From: Thermoleophilum album
GTDB lineage: Bacteria > Actinomycetota > Thermoleophilia > Solirubrobacterales > Thermoleophilaceae
Assembly (NCBI RefSeq): GCF_900108055.1
Contig: NZ_FNWJ01000002.1
Location: 568,382 to 632,381 of the forward strand
DNA length: 64,000 nucleotides
Direction: 5' to 3'
Below the pieces are notes generated by a model that was not told where the DNA came from, did no database searches, and worked only from the letters and a program-made list of their open reading frames with translations. A program made the translations under genes and the position numbers. Within the stretch, counting starts at the first letter, position 1, and each line of letters opens with the position of its first letter. This document shows positions 58,138 to 64,000 of this stretch, in pieces.

Positions 58138-59061
58138 TCAGCCGAGCCATACCGACCTGCGCTCGGCAAGCATCCGCTCGAGGCTTGTCCGCAACGCCTC
58201 GCGTAGCGCTACCGCGAAGCTGGCGTCGCTTACCGACTCGCCGGGATCGCGTACGTGCTCGAAGTGGATCAGCATCTTCGCCGGCAGATAGGGCGGTGCG
58301 GCAAATCCCGGGAGCATTCCGGCGAGCGCCAGCGGTCGCCCGACGGCACCTCTGCCGAGCCGACGCAAAGCGCCGACCGCACCGCGCAGCGGCCGCGGTA
58401 CCCGGGGGCGCGTGAAAAACACCGGGTGGGCCTCCTCGGCACCGACGACCGCCGCGACGAGGATCGGTACCCGCGCCCGCCGAGCGATCGTGATCGGTGC
58501 GAGGTCGTCGAACGGCGCCACTCGGTAGCGCTGCGCGAGCGGTTTGCGTGACATCCGTCGCGGCTCTGGGAACGCCAGCACGAGCTCACCTTCGTCGCAC
58601 AGGAGGCGCTCGACGTTGGCGCGCACCGCGCTTACGCAGCCGAGCTTGGTGAGCAGCGGGTCGAGCCCCGGCAGCCCTCGCACGGTCGGTTCCGTCAACA
58701 CGTAGAGGCGCCTGCAGGGCCCATGCCGTTCGCTGACGACGCGCGCGATCATCGCGGCGTGCGCCGGCACTAGCCCGGCGCGGTGGGTGACGATCAGCGC
58801 ACCGCCGCTCGCCGGGACGCGCTCCGCACCCCGCGCCTCCACTCGGAACCAGCAGTCGTAGAGGAAGGTTCCAACTGTGCGCTGAAAGAGCCGTTCGAGA
58901 CGCTCCGAGCGTCCCCAGTCGTCGAGCTCGCGACCCGGCTCGAAGCCAGGCAAAAGCTGACGACCGCGGGCTGGCAGGAGACGATCGCCGCGCAGCCGCG
59001 AACGCGTGTGGACGGCGTCGCCGGCGTCGTTCGAGGGCGGCATCGCGCGCGATTCTCGCAC
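58138..59061 (-). CDS. PlsC-like acyltransferase
   Basis: A 307-residue lysophospholipid acyltransferase-fold protein with a degenerate first block: THRAGLVPAHAAMIARV instead of NHxxxxD, so the usual HX4D is absent, though other blocks (ELVLAFPEPRRMSR resembling FPEGTRS, and VPILVAAVVGAEEAHPV for the PxxP block) are there. Basic N-terminus. The neighbouring epimerase gene gives the same pair order as the Rv0501-Rv0502 locus of mycobacteria. GTG 59061 or ATG 59043 as start. Acyl substrate unknown. Confidence 0.78.
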   Translation of the reverse strand: MRESRAMPPSNDAGDAVHTRSRLRGDRLLPARGRQLLPGFEPGRELDDWGRSERLERLFQRTVGTFLYDCWFRVEARGAERVPASGGALIVTHRAGLVPAHAAMIARVVSERHGPCRRLYVLTEPTVRGLPGLDPLLTKLGCVSAVRANVERLLCDEGELVLAFPEPRRMSRKPLAQRYRVAPFDDLAPITIARRARVPILVAAVVGAEEAHPVFFTRPRVPRPLRGAVGALRRLGRGAVGRPLALAGMLPGFAAPPYLPAKMLIHFEHVRDPGESVSDASFAVALREALRTSLERMLAERRSVWLG

Positions 59062-59100
59062 GGCCGCGCCACACCGCGAGCGCCCGGCGGCGGGCGCGAT

Positions 59101-59131
59101 CAGCGGCTCACGACACGAAGCAGCGGCTCAC
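59101..59131. repeat. Tandem repeat over the HAD gene stop codon
   Basis: CAGCGGCTCAC at 59101-59111 and 59121-59131, 20-bp period. On the minus strand it contains TGA of the HAD gene (59128-59130) and a second TGA 20 bases downstream. Confidence 0.65.
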
Positions 59132-59679
59132 TCGAGCAAGTCGGCGAGCTTGGCGCGCAGCTCCCGCCAATCGCGAGCGGCGGTGAACCCGAAGGTCTCG
59201 ACGACCTCCTCGTTCCAAGGATGCAGCAGCGTCGCCACGCGGATACCGGCTTCGTGCGCCCGCACCAAGTTGACCGGGCTGTCGTCGATCAGGAGCTCGA
59301 CTCCGAGTTCGACGCAGCGCGTCACTTTGTCGAACGAACAGTGCAGGTCGTCGTAAGGAAGCCCGATGCGTTCTAGCCACTGTGCGGTAGCCAGCCGTGC
59401 CGACTCGCGACGGTGGCTCGTGATTTGGATCCAGTGGCCGCGCTGCTTCCACGCTCGCACGGTTTCGACCGCTTGCGGATAGGGCTCGGCGGAAAGGACG
59501 TTTTCGTCAGAGTGGCTCTCCTCGACGCAGTGCACTAGCGCGTCGCCGGCTAGCGCCGAGATCTGCCAGTCGCGCTGCTCTTCGTAGCGCAAATCGACCC
59601 CGTAGCGGTCGCGCGCGATCCGCGCCAGGATCCGCCAGTAGTCGTGGAGGGTCGAGTCGATGTCGATCGCGACACGCAT
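59128..59679 (-). CDS. HAD-superfamily phosphatase, 5'-nucleotidase-like
   Basis: A 183-residue HAD enzyme: MRVAIDIDSTLHDYW (DxDxT, nucleophile Asp7), WIQITSHRRES (motif II) and LLIDDSPVNLVRAHEAG (motif IV). The cap region between 20 and 90 is helical and contains DLRYEEQRDWQISALAG. It resembles 5'(3')-deoxyribonucleotidases (NT5C type). ATG 59679 fits the family N-terminus; divergent from the hydrolase at 59.75 kb. Confidence 0.88.
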   Translation of the reverse strand: MRVAIDIDSTLHDYWRILARIARDRYGVDLRYEEQRDWQISALAGDALVHCVEESHSDENVLSAEPYPQAVETVRAWKQRGHWIQITSHRRESARLATAQWLERIGLPYDDLHCSFDKVTRCVELGVELLIDDSPVNLVRAHEAGIRVATLLHPWNEEVVETFGFTAARDWRELRAKLADLLE

Positions 59680-59736
59680 CGGCAAGTTCCCGTCCGCGGA
59701 GCCGCTCACGCGGTTCCTCGCCACGGACGCGGCGTG

Positions 59737-59742
59737 TAGCGT
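59737..59742 (+). promoter_or_regulatory. Leaderless -10 (TAGCGT) for the alpha/beta hydrolase
   Basis: TAGCGT with exactly 8 nt to GTG 59751. Confidence 0.6.
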
Positions 59743-59750
59743 ACGCGCCC

Positions 59751-60704
59751 GTGGCGACAACTAATGAACGCCTCGCCGAGAGCGGCCGAGAAGCAGCGCT
59801 CGCCGACGACTACGGACTCACCGCCGAGCCGAGCTGGCGGGAAGTTGATTGGCCGCGTCACCTGCGCCGCGCGCAGCTCGGCGCCGTAACCGTCAACTTC
59901 GTCGCACTGGGCGACGCTCGTGCCGAGGCGATGCCAGTGGTCTTCGTTCACGGTCTCTCCGGGCAGTGGCAGAACTGGCTGGAAAACCTTCCTTTCGCGG
60001 CTCTCTCGCGCCGTGTCGCGGCGCCCGATCTGCCGGGTTTCGGCCGCTCGCCACTGCCGGCCGGCGGGGAACTTTCGATCCCGTTCTACGCGAGCGTGGT
60101 CGCGCGACTGTGCGACCACTTGGGTTTCGAGCGGTACGTGGTGTGCGGCAACTCGATGGGCGGTCTGATCGCCGCCCAGTTGGCGCTCGATCAACCCCAG
60201 CGGGTAAGGGGGCTGGTGCTGGTCTCGCCGGCGGGCGTTTCCAGCGCGACCGTGAGGGCTCTTCCGGTCGTCGTCGCGGGCAGCGCGATTCGGCTCGTGG
60301 GGGTCTACGGGCGACGCTTCCACGGCGCCGTGGCACGACGACCACGCGCTCGCGCCCTTGGCCTGGGGCTGGTCGCGAAGCACCCCGAGCGGCTCGCCCC
60401 GGATTTGGCTTTCGAGGGCCTCATAAAGGGTGCCGGTAAGCCGGGGTTTGAGCCCGCGTTACGGGCCACGCTTGGCTACGACTTGCGCGATCGTCTCGGC
60501 GAGATCGAGGCTCCGGCGCTGGTCGTGTGGGGCGCCGACGACCGCGTGATCCCGGTTCGTGACGCGGAGGTTTGGAAGTCGCGGCTGCGCCGCTGCGAAC
60601 TCGTGATCCTGCCCGACACCGGCCACGTCGCGCAGCTCGAGCGACCGCGAACCTTCAACCGCCTGCTCGCTTCTTTCCTCGAACAGGTCGACACAGGCGC
60701 CTGA
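59751..60704 (+). CDS. Alpha/beta-fold hydrolase
   Basis: A 317-residue hydrolase. Oxyanion region VVFVHGLSGQWQNW, nucleophile elbow GNSMGGLIAAQ (Ser near residue 137), acid in VVWGADDRVIPV and His in PDTGHVAQLERP: a full triad. A helical cap lies at about 170-225. Leaderless GTG 59751 as start. Similar enzymes act as esterases or in meta-cleavage pathways; no pathway genes nearby. Confidence 0.85.
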   Translation: MATTNERLAESGREAALADDYGLTAEPSWREVDWPRHLRRAQLGAVTVNFVALGDARAEAMPVVFVHGLSGQWQNWLENLPFAALSRRVAAPDLPGFGRSPLPAGGELSIPFYASVVARLCDHLGFERYVVCGNSMGGLIAAQLALDQPQRVRGLVLVSPAGVSSATVRALPVVVAGSAIRLVGVYGRRFHGAVARRPRARALGLGLVAKHPERLAPDLAFEGLIKGAGKPGFEPALRATLGYDLRDRLGEIEAPALVVWGADDRVIPVRDAEVWKSRLRRCELVILPDTGHVAQLERPRTFNRLLASFLEQVDTGA

Positions 60705-60705
60705 C

Positions 60706-60732
60706 GCGAGCCTGCATCGGCAAGCGCTCGCG
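60706..60732. terminator. Hairpin between hydrolase and ilvD 3' ends
   Basis: CGCGAGC / GCTCGCG, a 7-bp stem with a 13-nt loop, between two convergent genes. No T-run. Confidence 0.45.
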
Positions 60733-60752
60733 GCTGCCCGGGGGCGGCTCCC

Positions 60753-62444
60753 TTAGGACGCGGGCTGGCCAGCCGGCGCGGTGACCGCGCCGCGTGCCGC
60801 CGAACCAACCTCTTGCGCGTACTTCGCGAGCACGCCACGAAGCGTCCTGCGCGGCGGTTCGTAGGACTGGAGGCGCCGCGCCAGCTCGGCCTCGTCGAGT
60901 TCGACGCGTAGCTCCCGACGGTCGACGTCGAAGACCACCACGTCGCCGTCACGGAGTGCTGCGATCGGACCACCGCGCACCGCCTCCGGCGCTACGTGGC
61001 AGGCCATGAAACCGTGTGTTGCGCCAGAGAAGCGGCCGTCGGTGAGCAGCGCGACGGAGTCGCCGAGGCCCTCGCCGACGATCGCCGCCGTGACCGCCAG
61101 CATCTCCCGCATGCCCGGCCCTCCGGCGGGCCCTTCGTTGCGGATCACGACGACGTCGCCCGCGCGAATGCGCTTCTCCTTGACGGCGGTGAAGGCCTCT
61201 TCCTCGGAGTCGAAAACGCGCGCCGGGCCCCGATGCTCGCGTCGGTCGTGGCCCGCGAGTTTCACCACGCAGCCTTCGGGAGCGAGGTTGCCGCGAAGGA
61301 TCGCGAACCCTCCGTTCGGCTTGAGCGGGTCGTCGATCGGGCGGATCACCTGCTGGCCGGGCGTCTCCTTGGCCGCCGCCGCGACGTCGCCGATGGTGCG
61401 CCCGTCAACGGTCAACGCGCTCTCGTGCAGGAGCCCAAGCTCGCGCAGTCTTTTCAGCACGAGCGGGACGCCCCCGGCCTCGTAGAGGTCGGTGGCGACG
61501 AACCGTCCCCCGGGCTTGAGGTCACCGAGCAGCGGCGTGCGCTCGGCGATCCGATCGAAGTCCTCGAGGTCGAGGGCGACACCGGCCTCGTGCGCGAGCG
61601 CCAAAAGGTGCAGCACGGCGTTGGTCGAGCCGCCGGTGAGGGCGACCGAGGCGATCGCGTTCTCGAACGCTTGACGTGTGAGTATGCGGCTTGGGCGAAG
61701 GTCGCGCGCGATCGCCTCGACGGCTAGGCGCCCGCAGAGCGCGGCGACCTCGCCTTTGCGACCCTCGGCCGCGGGCACCATCGCACTGCCTGGTGGCGAC
61801 AGCCCGATCACCTCGAAGGCGACCGCCATTGTGTTGGCGGTGTACTGACCACCGCAGGCGCCCGGCCCGGGTGATGCGCTCGCCTCGAGCTCCCGCAGCT
61901 CTTCGTCACTGAGCTCGCCGGCGGCGTGCGCGCCGACGGCTTCGAAAACGTCCTGGATCGTGACTTTCTTGCCGCGCCAGGTACCCGGTCGAATCGACCC
62001 GCCGTACAGCAGAACGGCCGGCACGTCGAGCCGCGCGAGGGCCATCGCGCAGCCGGGGATCGTCTTGTCGCACCCGCTCAGAGCGACGATCGCGTCGAAC
62101 ATGTGCGCGCCGCCGACCAGCTCGATCGAGTCGGCGATCAGCTCGCGACTGACGAGGGAGGCACGCATACCCTCGGTGCCCATCGTGATGCCGTCGGAAA
62201 TGGCGATCGTGTTGAACTCCATCGGTGTTCCGCCGGCCGCGCGCACGCCTTCCTTGACGCGCTCGGCCAGCCGGCGCAGGTGGAAGTTGCACGGCATCGT
62301 CTCGGTCCAGGTGTTGGCGATCCCCACGATCGGCCGCGCTAGCGCGTCGTCGTCGTAGCCGATGCCCTTGAGGTAGGCGCGTGCCGGCGCCCGGTCGGGA
62401 CCGTCGAGCAGTTTGCGGCTTCTGTGACGCAGGTCAGGGGTCAT
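60753..62444 (-). CDS. ilvD: Dihydroxy-acid dehydratase
   Basis: IlvD, 563 residues, Fe-S dehydratase making 2-ketoacids for Val, Ile, Leu. Cluster ligands: Cys in [22 protein letters not shown], and [15 protein letters not shown]; further [17 protein letters not shown] and [18 protein letters not shown]. Start ATG 62444 with AAGGAGG eleven bases upstream. Other ilv genes are not adjacent; ilvB lies at the other end of the window. Confidence 0.96.
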   Translation of the reverse strand: MTPDLRHRSRKLLDGPDRAPARAYLKGIGYDDDALARPIVGIANTWTETMPCNFHLRRLAERVKEGVRAAGGTPMEFNTIAISDGITMGTEGMRASLVSRELIADSIELVGGAHMFDAIVALSGCDKTIPGCAMALARLDVPAVLLYGGSIRPGTWRGKKVTIQDVFEAVGAHAAGELSDEELRELEASASPGPGACGGQYTANTMAVAFEVIGLSPPGSAMVPAAEGRKGEVAALCGRLAVEAIARDLRPSRILTRQAFENAIASVALTGGSTNAVLHLLALAHEAGVALDLEDFDRIAERTPLLGDLKPGGRFVATDLYEAGGVPLVLKRLRELGLLHESALTVDGRTIGDVAAAAKETPGQQVIRPIDDPLKPNGGFAILRGNLAPEGCVVKLAGHDRREHRGPARVFDSEEEAFTAVKEKRIRAGDVVVIRNEGPAGGPGMREMLAVTAAIVGEGLGDSVALLTDGRFSGATHGFMACHVAPEAVRGGPIAALRDGDVVVFDVDRRELRVELDEAELARRLQSYEPPRRTLRGVLAKYAQEVGSAARGAVTAPAGQPAS

Positions 62445-62498
62445 TTGGAACGCATCCTCCTTGTGCCAAGACGGTGAGCCGCCGGGCCCCAGCGGAGC

Positions 62499-63248
62499 TC
62501 ACGGACTGAGGCCGACGGAGGGATCGGAGCGGCGACCCGAGCGCCGAGCGCTGCGGCGACGCTCCCACGCTGCGAGTCGCCAGAGGTCGCGACGTACGCG
62601 CGCCGGATCGTGTTGGCGTCCGACGAGGTGCATGTTGGCGCGACGCAGCAGACGCTCCTCGTCGGAGGTGAGCGCCATCCATTTAGCGAGCACATCATCG
62701 GAGGGCGGTAGACGCTGGCCATCCAGGTCTGGGAACTCCACGCAGTACTCGGCGATCAACTCGCCGGTCGCCGGGAAGAAAGCAACGAGCGGCTTGCGCG
62801 GGTACACCAGGTACGCGTAGCGCGGCTGGCCGGCGCGGCGCGACCGGCCATAGACGCGGATAAATCCGAGGTCGCGGTACATCTCCCACTCCTCGGGACC
62901 CACGCAGGACTTGAGGAGCTCCCGTGCGCGCCGCTCCGCGCGCCGTTCCCGCCCGGGATCCGGCACGCTTAGCCCCCCCGAGCGAGGGACTGGCTTTTGG
63001 CGCGGCGACGGGAACATCGCTGGCGCGACCCTCGGCCTCGGGGCTGCCGCGGCTGGTAGCTGACTATCGGGCTCGGGCATGCCGAGCGCAGCCTCGTCAT
63101 CGCGCTCAACGAGCGTGCCGCGACGCCGACTTCGCCAGCCCGGACGCCCCCGATTGCAACGCTCGAGATGCGCGATGAGAGCTTCGAACAAGAGTGCTGC
63201 GACCAACGCGCCGCACAAGGCAAGCAGGACGGCCGCGGACGGGCTCAC
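62499..63248 (-). CDS. Membrane-anchored protein of unknown function
   Basis: A 249-residue protein from GTG 63248, overlapping the small gene stop as GTGA. One N-terminal helix (AAVLLALCGALVAALLFEALIA), a Pro/Arg-rich linker (25-90), then a soluble domain with CVGPEEWEMYRDLGFIRVYGR and PRYAYLVYPRKPLVAFFPATGELIAEYCVEF, ending in a basic tail (RRRSARRSGRRS). It follows the small paralogue gene and is followed by ilvD. I do not recognise the family. Confidence 0.68.
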   Translation of the reverse strand: MSPSAAVLLALCGALVAALLFEALIAHLERCNRGRPGWRSRRRGTLVERDDEAALGMPEPDSQLPAAAAPRPRVAPAMFPSPRQKPVPRSGGLSVPDPGRERRAERRARELLKSCVGPEEWEMYRDLGFIRVYGRSRRAGQPRYAYLVYPRKPLVAFFPATGELIAEYCVEFPDLDGQRLPPSDDVLAKWMALTSDEERLLRRANMHLVGRQHDPARVRRDLWRLAAWERRRSARRSGRRSDPSVGLSP

Positions 63249-63475
63249 AGCGTGCGGCCCCTGCGCGAGCACCGCTGCTCGCTACTCCCGTCGCCCCCCT
63301 GGGCGCGAGGGAAGAAGATCACCGCTTCGGCGTCGGGCGGAACCTCCGCCAGGTTCGACACCAGGAGCGCCTCGCGCCGGCCGTTGCGCACACCCGAGAG
63401 TGGCACGCCGGCCCACATTCCTGCGTCGAGCTGGCGCCGAAACTCGCGCTCGAGACGCTCGAGGTCGGCATCCAC
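63245..63475 (-). CDS. Small protein, paralogue of the one at 3.4 kb; start uncertain
   Basis: From GTG 63475 the product has 76 residues with LEREFRRQLDAGMWAGVP and VPPDAEAVIFFPRA, matching the protein at 3385-3609. The frame stays open upstream to about 63.56 kb and there encodes IKFLRLKPGFGEVLLAEG, which parallels the paralogue's N-terminus GKLVRLDASGHSELAEW. No ATG, GTG or TTG begins that longer form; an ATC preceded by GAGGA is the only hint. So either a non-canonical start is used or the N-terminal strand is lost. The tail after RAQGG is frame-specific and poorly conserved. Overlaps the next gene as GTGA. Confidence 0.65.
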   Translation of the reverse strand: MDADLERLEREFRRQLDAGMWAGVPLSGVRNGRREALLVSNLAEVPPDAEAVIFFPRAQGGDGSSEQRCSRRGRTL

Positions 63476-63581
63476 TCGCGGATCTCCCTCCGCTAGGAGG
63501 ACTTCGCCGAACCCTGGTTTGAGCCGTAAGAATTTGATCGTCCGTCCTCGCTTGCGCTGCGGTGTACCCCGACCCGACCGC

Positions 63582-63597
63582 CGGCGAGCGCTCGCCG
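63582..63597. promoter_or_regulatory. 16-bp perfect palindrome between thiD and the small gene
   Basis: CGGCGAGC / GCTCGCCG without spacer, 19 nt past the thiD stop. It could be an operator or a terminator stem; there is no T-run. Confidence 0.35.
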
Positions 63598-63615
63598 TAC
63601 GCTCGGTGCCTCCGA

Positions 63616-64000
63616 TTATGCCAGCGCCCGACGGTCCCCCCTGCCAGCTGGCGACGCCGCCTCGCGCTGCGCGCGCCGCCGCAGACCGAAGACATCAACC
63701 GGTCCGGCGCCTTTACCGACCTCGACGAGTCCGTCGCGCACTGCCGCTCCGGCGACTCGCTTGGCCCGGCGCGCAGCGTCGAGGGGCGTGAAGCCCCGCG
63801 CTAGGAACGCTGCTAGGGCAGCCGAGTGTGTGCAACCTGAGCCGTGCGCGGCAGCTGTCGGCCAACGCCGACCGCGTATCAGGACCGTGCGCGAGCCGTC
63901 GTAGTAGACGTCAGCGGCGTGCGTTGTGTGTCCGCCGGTGACGACGACGACGCGCGGGCCGAGCGCGTGGAGGGCCCGCGCGAGCTGTTCGCTTACGCTG
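63616..64000 (-). CDS. thiD: Phosphomethylpyrimidine kinase ThiD, C-terminal part
   Basis: About 127 residues at the window end. VVVVTGGHTTHAADVYYDG, then HGSGCTHSAALAAFLARGF (the GTGC-type catalytic motif GSGCT with the catalytic Asp replaced by the family's Cys context) and AARRAKRVAGAAVRDGL ... GKGAGPVDVF are typical of the C-terminal third of hydroxymethylpyrimidine (phosphate) kinase, which makes the pyrimidine half of thiamine. The rest lies beyond the window; a fused domain cannot be excluded. Confidence 0.85.
   Translation of the reverse strand, partial: SVSEQLARALHALGPRVVVVTGGHTTHAADVYYDGSRTVLIRGRRWPTAAAHGSGCTHSAALAAFLARGFTPLDAARRAKRVAGAAVRDGLVEVGKGAGPVDVFGLRRRAQREAASPAGRGDRRALA

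Noticed and set aside
58138-59679. Frameshifts in the acyltransferase or HAD genes
   Set aside because: Both frames are continuous with family-typical length; the altered motifs are substitutions, not frame breaks.
62445-62470. Four-codon leader peptide before ilvD (ATG CGT TCC AAA TGA)
   Set aside because: Its ATG touches the Shine-Dalgarno directly, leaving no spacing for initiation, and it contains no branched-chain codons.
1-64000. CRISPR array, insertion sequence, prophage or rRNA operon
   Set aside because: No regularly spaced identical repeats, transposase motifs, integrase beside a tRNA with flanking direct repeats, or rRNA sequence were seen. The xerC gene is a housekeeping-type recombinase in a conserved neighbourhood.

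Overview
The window is a very GC-rich, gene-dense bacterial chromosome segment with no gene-free stretch above about 300 bases. It carries a WhiG/FliA-type sigma factor beside a XerC-like recombinase, an EF-G-like second GTPase, a CymR-type Rrf2 regulator ahead of cysK-cysE, GatCAB with a non-discriminating type GluRS, and the order infC-rpmI-rplT-rRNA methylase-pheS-pheT-argC-argJ-argB-argD. Together with abundant GTG starts and leaderless promoters this points to the Actinomycetota. I infer the class Thermoleophilia, possibly a thermophile because the proteins are very rich in Arg and Glu; this is inference, not a database match. I see no IS element, prophage, CRISPR array or rRNA operon: this is core chromosome.

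Layout. 1-7.4 kb, mostly minus strand: the N-terminal part of ilvB, two tiny membrane proteins, a GNAT acetyltransferase, two unknowns and gatCAB. 7.4-15 kb: a secreted propeller-like protein, an SDR, folD, pcrA/uvrD, a divergent MFS transporter and a queuosine-salvage (Qng1-type) gene. 15-21 kb: a secreted phosphoesterase, cysE-cysK-Rrf2, a VanZ-like and a membrane protein, and an HDOD-LuxR regulator. 21-28 kb: gltX, nfo, a Cys-rich orphan and dnaE. 28-42 kb: one long minus-strand run, thrS-infC-rpmI-rplT-methylase-pheST-argCJBD-argG. 42-49 kb: a PLP enzyme divergent from an MBL hydrolase, a PhoU-like protein, a secreted penicillin-acylase-family enzyme, acs and three tRNAs (Val, Cys, Gly). 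49-64 kb: an SDR remnant, lipoprotein, RNase H-like protein, EF-G-like GTPase, sigma factor, XerC, L,D-transpeptidase, epimerase plus acyltransferase, HAD phosphatase, alpha/beta hydrolase, ilvD, two unknowns and the C-terminal part of thiD.

Two patterns run across the whole window. First, many transcription-unit heads have a TANNNT hexamer, most often TAGNNT, only 6-10 nt before the start codon, which indicates leaderless transcription and helped choose starts; in one divergent pair the same bases serve as -10 for both directions. Second, the 3' ends of at least eight genes are tandemly duplicated in units of 9-42 bp that include the stop codon. In addition, argB lacks any ATG, GTG or TTG where its conserved N-terminus requires one, and an ATA preceded by a good Shine-Dalgarno sits at the right place.
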